From Wurfbainia villosa (lineage: Eukaryota > Streptophyta > Magnoliopsida > Zingiberales > Zingiberaceae), in contig CM046000.1 in NCBI GenBank assembly GCA_025175895.1, positions 94,658,753 to 94,722,752 of the forward strand: 64,000 nt of DNA, read 5' to 3'. Both the position numbers and the translations under genes were made by a program. Positions 1 to 10,877 of the stretch are shown here, piece by piece (positions within the stretch are counted from its first letter, which is position 1; each line of letters opens with the position of its first letter). Under the pieces are notes generated by a model. It worked only from the letters and a program-made list of their open reading frames with translations. It searched no databases and had not been told where the DNA came from.

Positions 1-952
1 CTTTGACATACATCAAAAAGAGAAGAAATCATATATTCCATAGAAGAATTGAAAATATTGAAATCATGAACTAAGGTATAGAATTGAAAATTAGCTCCCC
101 CTTAATCCAAGATATAGTTCATGATGAGTACCAAAAACATGTGGAGCAAAAGTCTATCAACCAATTTGAAGATTTAAATCCTAACTTTGCACCAACAATG
201 TTCATTTAGGATGAAAAAGATAAAATTGTAAAACTCCCCCTAAAACGCCACATTAACCAGTTACACAAGTTGTTTATACCCAATATTATCATGCTAGAGT
301 TTTAGGACATCAAAGATACACTAAATATCAGAAAATGAAGCTATTTTTCCGAAAACACAGTGTATCAGTCGACTGGTTTCTGAACCAGTCGACTGCTATG
401 TCTGAGATCCGAAATTCAGCCTTTTTTATCCAAATTCAGAAATGCGGTAGAAATTCTAGAAATCTCAAAAAATCACGAAAATTTGCGTACACATTTCTGA
501 AATCATTCTTTATCAAGGAAAAATATTTTGAAAAATATATGTTTTCCAGATTTTGAGATTGGTACAAACTTGGAAACTCACAAAAGTTCTAATATTTTTG
601 CAAACTTTGTATCACTTTTGTGCTTCACTTGAAAATTGTTTTTCAAAATATGATAAACATAGTTTAAAATATATTTTATTTGACACTTCCAATAATGTTC
701 TTGGAGCCATATGCACATCAATTGTGTATAAGCCTTCCTAATGATTGGTCCAATGAAGGATCAATGTCTCTAGATGACACCTTGGTCCATAGTAATGCAT
801 CATAACAAGCATGATGAACCAAGTACATCTTCCTAACATCTCACATGTTATCTAAGTGGCTCAATACAAAAATCATGGTTTCTTAGGTATTTTGTGAGAT
901 GCTTAAAGGTATAAATCCTAGTATTTCTATAGGGTCATGCAAACCTATACCT
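1..952 (-). other. Non-coding 3' region of the Sirevirus
   Basis: AT-rich sequence between the RNase H stop and the 3' LTR, which lies outside the window. The first bases (TTTGACATACATCAAAAAG) match the stretch next to the polypurine tract in the related element at 36300, so the missing PPT and LTR should begin close to position 1. Two exact copies of the palindrome CAGTCGACTG lie at 366-375 and 386-395, at the place where the other Sirevirus-like elements carry a pair. No envelope-like reading frame was recognised. Confidence 0.65.
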
Positions 953-2356
953 TTACTCAACCAAGCACATTCCAAGTTCTCTCCTAAGTGATGAAAATTC
1001 TATCTCGGGGAGAGCCTTGGTAAATATGTTGACTAGGTTGGACTTGGATTCAATGTAATTGAGATCAATGTCCCCCTTAGCCACATGGTCTCTAATGAAG
1101 TGATGTTTCACTTCAATGTGCTTGGTCTTAGAGTGATGCACCGGATTTTTGGTCAAATTAATGGTGCTCACATTATCACAAAATACTTTCATGTTGGAGT
1201 AAAATATCTCATAATCTTCTAGGGTATGTTTCATCCATAGTAGTTGAGCTACACAACCACCCATAGCCACATACTCGGCCTCGGTGGTGGATAAAGCAAC
1301 ACAAGGTTACTTCCTACTACTCCAACTAATTAGGGAGGACCCAAGGAATTGGCATCCCCCACTAGTACTCTTCCGATCCAATTTGCAACCGGCATAATCG
1401 GAATCGGTGTACCCAATCAAGTCAAAAGATCTAGTCCTAGGGTACCATAGTCCTACATTTAGTGTGCCCTTAACATATCTTAAAATTCTTTTAACGACAA
1501 CTAAATGTGATTCTTTAGCACATGATTGATACCTAGCACACATACCAACCGCAAATAATATGTCGGGTCTACTAGTGGTTAAATACAAGAGGCTACCAAT
1601 CATGCTCCTATAAAGGGTAAGATCTATTTGTTTTCCTTCACTATCACTATCTATTTTAGTATTGGTTGTCATTGGAGTTGAAACTACCTTAGCATTTTCC
1701 AAACCAAATTTCTTAATCATTTCCTTAGCATATTTGGTTTGATAAATGTAAATTCCTTCACTTGTTTGTTTGACTTGTAGTCCTAGGAAGAAGTTCAATT
1801 CTCCAACTAGACTCATTTCAAACTCTTTTTCCATGTTTTTAATAAAGTCTTGAAGGAGTTCATCATTTGTTGACCCAAAGATAATGTCATCAACATATAC
1901 TTGGGCTACAAAGATATCCTTAGATGTTGACTTTATAAATAGAGTTTGATCAATACTACCCCTTTTAAAATCCTTAGAAATTAGGAAAGATGATAATCTT
2001 TCATACCAAGCCCGGGAAGCTTGTTTCAAACCATACAAAGCTTTCCTAAGCTTGTATACATGGTTTGGATAGTCCATATTTTCAAACCCGGGAGGTTGTT
2101 CTACATATACCTCTTCCTTAATAAATCCATTTAGGAATGCCGATTTAACATCCATTTGATGGAGTTTGAAACCCATATAGGAGGCATATCCCAAAAGTGT
2201 TCTAATGGACTCTAACCTAGCAACCAGGGCATATGTTTCATCATAGTCAAGTCCTTCAACTTGATTAAAACTCCTTGCAACTAATCTTGCTTTATTTCTA
2301 GTGATATTTCCTTGGTCATCTAGTTTGTTCCTAAAGACCCATCTTGTAGTAATAAT
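953..2356 (-). pseudogene. pol: Sirevirus reverse transcriptase-RNase H (3' part of pol)
   Basis: C-terminal half of a copia polyprotein. The open frame runs into the LTR at 2357; residues encoded above 2356 belong to the inserted LTR, and the true RT begins with IITTRWVFRNK. Visible landmarks are the FLNG region, the catalytic YVDD at about residue 171 of the open frame, the LYGLKQ segment, and an RNase H with the TEAEYVAM and DNVSTINL blocks. A TAA at 1307-1309 interrupts RNase H where relatives have Gln, so a C-to-T change is likely; the frame resumes directly and stops at 953. The upstream part of the gene is at 12102-15455. RT would copy element RNA into cDNA, but the stops and the 9.7-kb insertion make this copy non-functional. 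Confidence 0.85.
2352..2356. repeat. Left target-site duplication ATAAT
   Basis: Five bases before the first LTR of the tandem element, repeated exactly at 12097-12101. Five base pairs is the usual copia duplication length. It shows that the whole three-LTR block entered, or now behaves, as one unit. Confidence 0.85.
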
Positions 2357-3590
2357 TGTAGGGGATCGGTACGGCCGGCTAGAGGGGGGTGAATAGCCCT
2401 CTTCCAATGGATGTTGGAATTCTCGCGTTCGTTTGCTCGTCTACACAATCGTTAGCGCAAGCGGAAGCAATAAACTAAGACAAGCAAATAGAAATAAAAC
2501 AAAGACAATACAAACGCTAACAAGAAGATGTAACGTGGTTCACGGCTACACCGCTAATCCACGATCCCGATTCGTCCGAGGTGAATCACTCCTCCAAAGC
2601 CAATCACTATTGGTCTCTCCTTTGCACCAAGCTAGGTGGAGGTAACCTTTACAAATCAAGCACACTCCCTCTTTTACAATAGATGTGAAAGAAAGCTAAA
2701 AGAAGGAGTTTGAATCTTGTGGAGCACTTGGATGGTCGTTTAGAACTTGAGCATTAACCTCCCAAAGCTCCACACCTTCTCTTTTTATAGAGAAGGCTGA
2801 TTTCTTCCCGTTGGCCATCATCAGTCGACTGCTGCCCTTGGCAGTCGACTGCCATCACTACAACGGCCTCCGAACACGTCGGATCCCGACCGTTGTAGTC
2901 CAACGGAACTCTTGGCAGTCGACTGATGGACCTCATCACGATCATCGTTGCCTCCGTAGTCGACGCGATCGGCTACGAATGGTTCTCTGGCTAAACCCTA
3001 TTGACTACCGATCACGCTTTCAGAATGATCAGGTGGCTGGCACGATCGCCCATCGATGGCGATGCCGATCATCGCCAATCCGGTCGATACCACTATACTC
3101 GAACTCACTGACTAGCGGCCGGCGCCATGACATGGCGACCGGTGTGTCGGGAAAACCCATCCGACACTTGGCCAAATGGCCAAGTTTCACCTAAGAGCTA
3201 CCCCTCCCCGGGTTACAATCGCTCACTCTCATCTCTCGGAGTCCCTCGCCTTCGAAGTTCTCTTCGTTCTCGGCCACGTCCCTCGGCAGCATCAGGCGCA
3301 CGACTCTGCAATGCTCCTTCGTGTCTCTTACCTCGAAGTCTACTTCCTCCGGCTTCACTCCAAGCTTCTCGTCCGGCGGTCCCTCGGATGCTCCAAGCGC
3401 ACGGCTTCCGCAAAGCTATCCTTCACCGACTCAAGGCACGAGTCATGAGATGTGAAACTCGCCACGGCTCCATGTGCGAATTACTAAGTTCTGCACGACT
3501 TCAACGCACATATCAAATCAACATATCAAACTAACTTAAACCCTTTGCCACACCATCAAAACCATATTACGGCAAGAGATTGCCCTAACA
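2357..3590 (-). repeat. LTR A (outer 3' LTR) of the tandem element
   Basis: 1234 bp, with minus-strand ends TGTTAGGG...CCTACA. The plus-strand start carries the block GCTAGAGGGGGGTGAATAGC shared by the Sirevirus-type LTRs here. A minus-strand TATAAAAA lies at 2782-2789. Just upstream of it (higher coordinates) are palindromes CAGTCGACTG at 2822-2831, 2842-2851 and 2916-2925, then a GATCG-rich stretch to about 3150. The PPT of the adjoining internal domain abuts the high end. Confidence 0.88.
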
Positions 3591-3603
3591 ATCTCCCCCT
3601 TTT
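3591..3603 (-). other. Polypurine tract, first internal domain
   Basis: The minus strand reads AAAAAGGGGGAGAT directly before the LTR start TGTTAGGG, the standard plus-strand primer position. Extra AGGGGGAG tracts recur within the next 200 bases (near 3702, 3737, 3753 and 3793), a multiplication known for Sireviruses. Confidence 0.8.
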
Positions 3604-4877
3604 TGATGTGTGGCAATCCGTTTAAGTTAGGTAAAAATATTTGATATAAATTCTAAGGTAAGAAGGCATGTAAAGATAAACATGATATAGCAACATGCAA
3701 CTCCCCCTTAATCCATGAAACTCTCTATGCAAATTTTCTCCCCCTATCATATATTTCTCCCCCTAAAATAATTAACTTAAACATAATTATTTCTCCCCCT
3801 TTGACACCATCAAAAAGATTAACACTAAGTTATAAGCTTATGGCATCAAGTATAATGGAGGGAAAATACCAAAAACATGAATAAAATCTGAATTCAGAAA
3901 ATTGCAGGCTGATTTTCAGGTGAGCAGTCGACTGCTATCAGTATGGCAGTCGACTAGCACAATTGATTCCGAAATTTTGATTTTCTGGGCGAATTTCAGA
4001 AATGCATTAAAAATTCCAAAAAATTCGAAAAATCATGAAATTTGAGGAGCGTATTTCTATTAAGTATATCTATCAAGGAAAAATAGTTTTTCATGAAAAA
4101 TCATTATATTTTCCGAGATTTTCCAAAAATCCAAACACTTGAAAAACCACTAGTTTTTGAACATAAGAGTATCCATTTTAACACCTAGTCTTGCATCCAA
4201 TTGTTTCAAAATATGAATACATGTATTTTAAAGTAAGAAATTGTTTTGAAAACATATGAAATATCCAACCATGATCTTTGGGCAATATGTCTATGAATTA
4301 AACATAAGCCTTCCCCATGATTGGTCTATTATTGCTATGTTGATACTTTAAATGACCATCTAAATGCCATAGGCATTAGTGGACATTTGTATCATCCTAA
4401 TATCTCACTCATGCTAAGTTTGCAATCAAGTTAGCCTATAGTGAGTGTGAGATGCATCCTAGGGGGTATTTGTATATACTTAACCAATATATTCATGCAA
4501 TTCTATCATGGTTAAGTATCAACCTAACAACCTACATGATCATAATGACATATATGATTTAATTTCACATTATGATCATGATATGCATGTTTTCATCAAT
4601 TTATAACCATGCATTAGGTATTATGTGATGATAATAAACAAATTATCACCTAAAGCGTGATTTAAACCTATTTCTCATGATGAAGTGCCCACTATCATAA
4701 ATCATGATTACACATATACATAGCAATTACATTAATCAACATGATTTAAGCATTATTATCTATTTATGGGTACGTTATCATCACCCAACACTATCTAAAA
4801 AATGTTGTCCCGTCATCCTAAGTCAACCAAAATATGATATAGGTCAAGTTCATATGGTTGACTACCCTAGGGGTTTT
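3604..4877 (-). other. Non-coding 3' region, first internal domain
   Basis: About 1.27 kb of AT-rich sequence between the gag stop and the PPT. It holds repeated AGGGGGAG tracts and a palindrome pair at 3925-3934 (exact) and 3947-3956 (one mismatch), followed by a short block also found in the other Sirevirus-like elements (AAATTCAGAAATGCATTAAA near 3993). I found no pol remnant here, so pol was lost rather than merely mutated. Confidence 0.7.
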
Positions 4878-6593
4878 CTAACCCTTAAGGATGGATTTTG
4901 GAACCCAAAATAAATTCTTTCCTATTGGGTTCACTAAATACTCCTTAGGGATCCATTTCCTAGCAATTACTTTCTTTTTATCTTGTCCCCTAGCTATTAG
5001 GCATTTATAGGCCTTTTCATTTTTCTTTTCTTTGTATCCTAGGTCTTTCTTGTTGAAACTAGCTCTTTGGCTCCCTAAGATCATATTTAAGGTGTTGGAG
5101 CCAATTGTGAATTTCTCTAGGGCTTTGGTTAAATAATCTACCTTTTCCCTTAATGCCCTATTTTCCTCTATGCACGCATCATTAACATCCAAAGGCATAT
5201 AATCATGTGAGCATGCATCATCATGGCAAGAAGAGGTATCATTATTATTTAAACATGCATTTTCTAGCTTATATTCCAAAGCCTTAATTTGATTAAGCAT
5301 GCTTTTATTTTTCTTTTTCATTCCAAATAAGTCCTTAGTTAAACTAGAAATTATGGAAACTATTTTCTTAGGAGAAGCTTTCGTTACCATAGTTTCCATA
5401 TCTTCTTCTTCTTCTTCGGATGAGGAAGATGTAGAAGCTCCCCCTTCACTTGAGCTCTCTCCTCTTGAGCTTGATCCTTCATTTTCGGAGGAAGAGCCAT
5501 CCAAGTCATCAAAGGCCATCAAGGCCAAATTGGTGACAAAGGCATTCTCCTCATCCGATGATGATGAAGAGGATGAGGATGGGTCATCCCAAGTCCTTGC
5601 CTTTAGGGCTTTGACCTTTCCCTTTTCCTTTGTCTTCTTCTCCTCTTCCTTTTTCTTCTTCTTTTCTTCCTTCTTTTTCTTTTCTTCTTTGCTTTTGTTT
5701 AGGAGGGGACAATTATCCCTTATGTGCCCTTCTCCTTGGCAATTGTAGCATATGACCTTCCCCCTTGGTCTTCTATTCCTATCATGAGATTTATCAAACC
5801 TAAAATTCTTAAATGCACATCTTACCTTCCTTACCATGTAGGCTTCTTCCGTGCTATCCATGGAGGAGGAAGACGCTTCATCATCGGAGGAGGAGGAGAT
5901 CTCTATCTTCTTCTTCCCCTTATTTGCCAACAATGCTACTCCTCTTGAGGGTTGAATTCTAGGCTCCTCTTGTATTCCTTCAAGCCTAGTTTCGTGGAGT
6001 TCCATTGTTGAGAAGAACTCCTCCAAGGTGCTCACTTCTAAATTCTTTGAGATATAGAATGAGTCCACCATGGAGCTCCACTTTGAGGACCGGGGAAAGG
6101 CATCTATGGCCTTCATTACCATATCCCGGTTGGAGAGCTTTTCACCTACACTTGACAAACCGGTTATAATTTCCTTGAAACGAGAATGTAAGGAAATTAC
6201 CTTTTCTCCCTTTTCTAATTTAATGTTGGATAATTGGGAGCGGAGGAGGTCTCTCCTTGCTAGCTTTGCCTCGGATGTGCCTTCATGAAGCTCAATTAGC
6301 TTCTCCCACATCTCCTTGGCACTTAGGCATTCTCCTATTCGGTTGATCTCTTGTTGGGGGAGCACATTGCAGAGATGATGCTTGGCTTTTGAATTTACAA
6401 GGTGCTCTTCCCTTTGCCATTTGGTCCACCTAGATTTCTCTATTGGTTTCCCTTCTTCATCCCTAGGCAAAACGAAACCGGATTCCATTGTAATCATTAT
6501 ATCAAAATCCGTTTCAAAAAATACCTCCATTCGCTTCTTCCACCAAGCGAATTCTCCTTCAAACTTCGGAGGATGAATGTTGGAGCCGGCCAT
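4878..6593 (-). CDS. gag: Gag of the tandem gag-only element, copy 1 (571 codons, open)
   Basis: Structural Gag-type protein expected to assemble cytoplasmic virus-like particles and package element RNA. Residues 1-205 form the conserved copia Gag core (WWKKRMEVFF near the start, the AFPRSSKWSSMVDSFY segment around 165-180). A Ser/Asp stretch follows at about 233-245, then a CCHC zinc knuckle with C282, C285, H290, C295, a Lys/Glu-rich low-complexity stretch at about 301-330, an acidic Ser-rich stretch at about 338-398 and a likely coiled region at about 415-500. The C-terminus carries two copies of a W-I/V-P-K motif (PKEYL, then FWVPKS). The ATG is 49 bases past the PBS and is the first one. 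The frame stops where protease would begin in an autonomous Sirevirus. It has no stop codon or frameshift and differs from copy 2 at about seven residues plus one Ser. Confidence 0.88.
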   Translation of the reverse strand: MAGSNIHPPKFEGEFAWWKKRMEVFFETDFDIMITMESGFVLPRDEEGKPIEKSRWTKWQREEHLVNSKAKHHLCNVLPQQEINRIGECLSAKEMWEKLIELHEGTSEAKLARRDLLRSQLSNIKLEKGEKVISLHSRFKEIITGLSSVGEKLSNRDMVMKAIDAFPRSSKWSSMVDSFYISKNLEVSTLEEFFSTMELHETRLEGIQEEPRIQPSRGVALLANKGKKKIEISSSSDDEASSSSMDSTEEAYMVRKVRCAFKNFRFDKSHDRNRRPRGKVICYNCQGEGHIRDNCPLLNKSKEEKKKKEEKKKKKEEEKKTKEKGKVKALKARTWDDPSSSSSSSSDEENAFVTNLALMAFDDLDGSSSENEGSSSRGESSSEGGASTSSSSEEEEEDMETMVTKASPKKIVSIISSLTKDLFGMKKKNKSMLNQIKALEYKLENACLNNNDTSSCHDDACSHDYMPLDVNDACIEENRALREKVDYLTKALEKFTIGSNTLNMILGSQRASFNKKDLGYKEKKNEKAYKCLIARGQDKKKVIARKWIPKEYLVNPIGKNLFWVPKSILKG

Positions 6594-6641
6594 TTTGAAA
6601 ATTTCTTGTTGTGGCGGTTAGTCCTCGACAAACTTTCCTCG

Positions 6642-6653
6642 GCTCTGATACCA
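6642..6653 (-). other. Primer-binding site, first internal domain
   Basis: The minus strand reads TGGTATCAGAGC, complementary to the 3' end of plant initiator-Met tRNA. It lies two bases from the middle LTR and 49 bases before the gag ATG. Confidence 0.88.
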
Positions 6654-6655
6654 CT

Positions 6656-7830
6656 TGTAGGGGATCGGTACGGCCGGCTAGAGGGGGGTGAATAGCCCTC
6701 TTCCAATGGATGTTGGAATTCTCGCGTTCGTTTGCTCGTCTACACAATCGTTAGCGCAAGCGGAAGCAATAAACTAAGACAAGCAAATAGAAATAAAACA
6801 AAGACAATACAAACGCTAACAAGAAGATGTAACGTGGTTCATGGCTACACCGCTAATCCACGATCCCGATTCGTCCGAGGTGAATCACTCCTCCAAAGCC
6901 AATCACTATTGGTCTCTCCTTTGCACCAAGCTAGGTGGAGGTAACCTTTACAAATCAAGCACACTCCCTCTTTTACAATAGATGTGAAAGAAAGCTAAAA
7001 GAAGGAGTTTGAATCTTGTGGAGCACTTGGATGGTCGTTTAGAACTTGAGCATTAACCTCCCAAAGCTCCACACCTTCTCTTTTTATAGAGAAGGCTGAT
7101 TTCTTCCCGTTGGCCGATCACATCGGTCCGCTTCTTGGCGCGATCGCATTGCTCACTCTAACGACCTCCGAACACGTCGGATCCCGACCGTTGTAGTCCA
7201 ACGGAACTCTTAGGCGCCGATCGATGGACCTCATCGATCGGTTCATCGTCGGCCCGCGATCGGCATAATGGTTCTGCGAAACCCTATTGACTACCGATCA
7301 CGCCGGCCGATCAGGTTCTGGCAATGATCGCCCACGTATGGCGATGCGCCAATCCGGGCCGATACCAATGAACTCACTCGACTCAGCTGATCGCCATGAC
7401 ATGGCCGATCGGTCGAAAACCCATCCGACACTTGGCCAAATGGCCAAGTTTCACCTAAGAGCTACCCCTCCCGGTTACAATCGCTCACTCATCTCTGAGT
7501 CCTCGCCTTGAAGTTCTCTTCGTTCCCACGTCCCCGGCAGATCGGGCACACGGCTCTGCCGCGTCTCTTGCCTCGAAGTCTACTTCCTCCGGCTTCACTC
7601 CAAGCTTCTCGTCCGGCGGTCCCTCGGATGCTCCAAGCGCACGGCTTCCGCAAAGCTATCCTTCACCGACTCAAGGCACGAGTCATGAGATGTGAAACTC
7701 GCCACGGCTCCATGTGCGAATTACTAAGTTCTGCACGACTTTAACGCACATATCAAATCAACATATCAAACTAACTTAAACCCTTTGCCACACCATCAAA
7801 ACCATATTACGGCAAGAGATTGCCCTAACA
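6656..7830 (-). repeat. LTR B (shared middle LTR) of the tandem element
   Basis: 1175 bp. It serves as 5' LTR for the internal domain on its left and 3' LTR for the one on its right, since a PBS abuts its low end and a PPT its high end. The first 450 bases and the last 250 are almost identical to LTR A. Between about 7115 and 7430, upstream of the TATA (7081-7088, minus), every CAGTCGACTG present in LTR A is gone, replaced by shorter GATCG/CGATCG-rich sequence. Confidence 0.87.
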
Positions 7831-7843
7831 ATCTCCCCCTTTT
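7831..7843 (-). other. Polypurine tract, second internal domain
   Basis: Same sequence and position relative to the LTR as at 3591, again with several AGGGGGAG repeats farther in. Confidence 0.8.
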
Positions 7844-9102
7844 TGATGTGTGGCAATCCGTTTAAGTTAGGTAAAAATATTTGATATAAATTCTAAGGTA
7901 AGAAGGCATGTAAAGATAAACATGATATAGCAACATGCAACTCCCCCTTAATCCATGAAACTCTCTATGCAAATTTTCTCCCCCTATCATATATTTCTCC
8001 CCCTAAAATAATTAACTTAAACATAATTATTTCTCCCCCTTTGACACCATCAAAAAGATTAACACTAAGTTATAAGCTTATGGCATCAAGTATAATGGAG
8101 GGAAAATACCAAAAACATGAATAAAATCTGAATTCAGAAAATTGCAGGCTGATTTTAGTGAGCAATGATCATTATATCGATATGATCGGTACAATTGATT
8201 CCAAATTCGATTTTTTAATTTCAGAAATGCATTAAAAATTCCAGAAAATTCGAAAAATCATGAAATTTGAGGAGCGTATTTCTATTAAGTATATCTATCA
8301 AGGAAAAATAGTTTTTCATGAAAAATCATTATATTTTCCGAGATTTGCCAAAAATCCAAACACTTGAAAAACCACTAGTTTTTGAACATAAGAGTATCCA
8401 TTTTAACACCTAGTCTTGCATCCAATTGTTTCAAAACATGAATACATGTATTTTAAAATAAGAAATTGTTTTGAAAACATATGAAATATCCAACCATGAT
8501 CTTTGGGCAATATGTCTATGAATTAAACATAAGCCTTCCCCATGATTGGTCTATTATTGCTATGTTGATACTTTAAATGACCATCTAAATGCCATAGGCA
8601 TTAGTGGACATTTGTATCATCCTAATATCTCACCCATGCTAAGTTTGCAATCAAGTTAGCCTATAGTGAGTGTGAGATGCATCCTAGGGGATATTTGTAT
8701 ATACTTAACCAATATATTCATGCAATTCTATCATGGTTAAGTATCAACCTAACAACCTACATGATCATAATGACATATATGATTTAATTTCACATTATGA
8801 TCATGAAATGCATGTTTTCATCAATTTATAACCATGCATTAGGTATTATGTGATGATAATAAACAAATTATCACCTAAAGCGTGATTTAAACCTATTTCT
8901 CATGATGAAGTGCCCACTATCATAAATCATGATTACACATATACATAGCAATTACATTAATCAACATGATTTAAGCATTATTATCTATTTATGGGTACGT
9001 TATCATCACCCAACACTATCTAAAAAATGTTGTCCCGTCATCCTAAGTCAACCAAAATATGATATAGGTCAAGTTCATATGGTTGACTACCCTAGGGGTT
9101 TT
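7844..9102 (-). other. Non-coding 3' region, second internal domain
   Basis: Near-identical copy of 3604-4877. The notable difference is around 8155-8215: the palindrome pair of the first copy is replaced by a GATC-containing stretch of similar length, and the following block resumes unchanged. Confidence 0.7.
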
Positions 9103-10815
9103 CTAACCCTTAAGGATGGATTTTGGAACCCAAAATAAATTCTTTCCTATTGGGTTCACTAAATACTCCTTAGGGATCCATTTCCTAGCAATTACTTTCT
9201 TTTTATCTTGTCCCCTAGCTATTAGGCATTTATAGGCCTTTTCATTTTTCTTTTCTTTGTATCCTAGGCCTTTCTTGTTGAAACTAGCTCTTTGGCTCCC
9301 TAAGATCATATTTAAGGTGTTGGAGCCAATTGTGAATTTCTCTAGGGCTTTGGTTAAATAATCTACCTTTTCCCTTAATGCCCTATTTTCCACTATGCAT
9401 GCATCATTAACATCCAAAGGCATATAATCATGTGAGCATGCATCATCATGGCAAGAAGAGGTATCATTATTATTTAAACATGCATTTTCTAGCTTATATT
9501 CCAAAGCCTTAATTTGATTAAGCATGCTTTTATTTTTCTTTTTCATTCCAAATAAGTCCTTAGTTAAACTAGAAATTATGGAAACTATTTTCTTAGGAGA
9601 AGCTTTCGTTACCATAGTTTCCATATCTTCTTCTTCTTCTTCGGATGAGGAGGATGTAGAAGCTCCCCCTTCACTTGAGCTCTCTCCTCTTGAGCTTGAT
9701 CCTTCATTTTCGGAGGAAGAGCCATCCAAGTCATCAAAGGCCATCAAGGCCAAATTGGTGACAAAGGCATTCTTCTCATCCGATGATGATGAAGAGGATG
9801 AGGATGGGTCATCCCAAGTCCTTGCCTTTAGGGCTTTGACCTTTCCCTTTTCCTTTATCTTCTTCTCCTCTTCCTTTTTCTTCTTCTTTTCTTCCTTCTT
9901 TTTCTTTTCTTCTTTGCTTTTGTTTAGGAGGGGACAATTATCCCTTATGTGCCCTTCTCCTTGGCAATTGTAGCATATGACCTTCCCCCTTGGTCTTCTA
10001 TTCCTATCATGAGATTTATCAAATCTAAAATTCTTAAATGCACGTCTTACCTTCCTTACCATGTAGGCTTCTTCCGTGCTATCCATGGAGGAGGAAGACG
10101 CTTCATCATCGGAGGAGGAGATCTCTATCTTCTTCTTCCCCTTATTTGCCAACAATGCTACTCCTCTTGAGGGTTGAATTCTAGGCTCCTCTTGTATTCC
10201 TTCAAGCCTAGTTTCGTGGAGTTCCATTGTTGAGAAGAACTCCTCCAAGGTGCTCACTTCTAAATTCTTTGAGATATAGAATGAGTCCACCATGGAGCTC
10301 CACTTTGAGGACCGGGGAAAGGCATCTATGGCCTTCATTACCATATCCCGGTTGGAGAGCTTTTCACCTACACTTGACAAACCAGTTATAATTTCCTTGA
10401 AACGAGAATGTAAGGAAATTACCTTTTCTCCCTTTTCTAATTTAATGTTGGATAATTGGGAGCGGAGGAGGTCTCTCCTTGCTAGCTTTGCCTCGGATGT
10501 GCCTTCATGAAGCTCAATTAGCTTCTCCCACATCTCCTTGGCACTTAGGCATTCTCCTATTCGGTTGATCTCTTGTTGGGGGAGCACATTGTAGAGATGA
10601 TGCTTGGCTTTTGAATTTGCAAGGTGCTCTTCCCTTTGCCATTTGGTCCACCTAGATTTCTCTATTGGTTTCCCTTCTTCATCCCTAGGCAAAACGAAAC
10701 CGGATTCCATTGTAATCATTATATCAAAATCCGTTTCGAAAAATACCTCCATTCGCTTCTTCCACCAAGCGAATTCTCCTTCAAACTTCGGAGGATGAAT
10801 GTTGGAGCCGGCCAT
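9103..10815 (-). CDS. gag: Gag of the tandem gag-only element, copy 2 (570 codons, open)
   Basis: Same protein as 4878-6593: Gag core, one CCHC zinc knuckle, Lys/Glu-rich and acidic Ser-rich linkers, coiled region and the C-terminal PKEYL...FWVPKS motif. It is one Ser shorter in the Ser/Asp stretch and has about seven substitutions, for example Tyr for Cys before NVLPQQ and Arg for Cys before AFKNFRF. The start codon is 49 bases past its own PBS. The two copies being both open and so alike suggests recent common origin or recent duplication. No protease, integrase or RT follows; the sequence goes straight into a non-coding tail and PPT. Confidence 0.88.
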   Translation of the reverse strand: MAGSNIHPPKFEGEFAWWKKRMEVFFETDFDIMITMESGFVLPRDEEGKPIEKSRWTKWQREEHLANSKAKHHLYNVLPQQEINRIGECLSAKEMWEKLIELHEGTSEAKLARRDLLRSQLSNIKLEKGEKVISLHSRFKEIITGLSSVGEKLSNRDMVMKAIDAFPRSSKWSSMVDSFYISKNLEVSTLEEFFSTMELHETRLEGIQEEPRIQPSRGVALLANKGKKKIEISSSDDEASSSSMDSTEEAYMVRKVRRAFKNFRFDKSHDRNRRPRGKVICYNCQGEGHIRDNCPLLNKSKEEKKKKEEKKKKKEEEKKIKEKGKVKALKARTWDDPSSSSSSSSDEKNAFVTNLALMAFDDLDGSSSENEGSSSRGESSSEGGASTSSSSEEEEEDMETMVTKASPKKIVSIISSLTKDLFGMKKKNKSMLNQIKALEYKLENACLNNNDTSSCHDDACSHDYMPLDVNDACIVENRALREKVDYLTKALEKFTIGSNTLNMILGSQRASFNKKGLGYKEKKNEKAYKCLIARGQDKKKVIARKWIPKEYLVNPIGKNLFWVPKSILKG

Positions 10816-10863
10816 TTTGAAAATTGCTTGTTGTGGCGGTTAGTCCTCGACAAACTTTCCTCG

Positions 10864-10875
10864 GCTCTGATACCA
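10864..10875 (-). other. Primer-binding site, second internal domain
   Basis: Minus-strand TGGTATCAGAGC, two bases from LTR C. This is the initiator-Met tRNA type, identical to the site at 6642. Confidence 0.88.
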
Positions 10876-10877
10876 CT

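Noticed and set aside
2433..2645. Plus-strand 70-codon open frame repeated in LTRs at 2433, 6732 and 10954
   Set aside because: It lies wholly inside the LTR, near the PBS end, on the strand opposite to transcription; it repeats only because the LTR repeats.
3127..3534. Plus-strand 135-codon frame in LTR A
   Set aside because: Antisense within the LTR; composition reflects the CTCGG-rich LTR, and the frame is not kept in LTR B.
5299..5748. Plus-strand 149-codon frame rich in Ser, Phe and Asp (also 9524-9973)
   Set aside because: It is the reverse complement of the acidic and Lys-rich low-complexity part of gag; no independent evidence.
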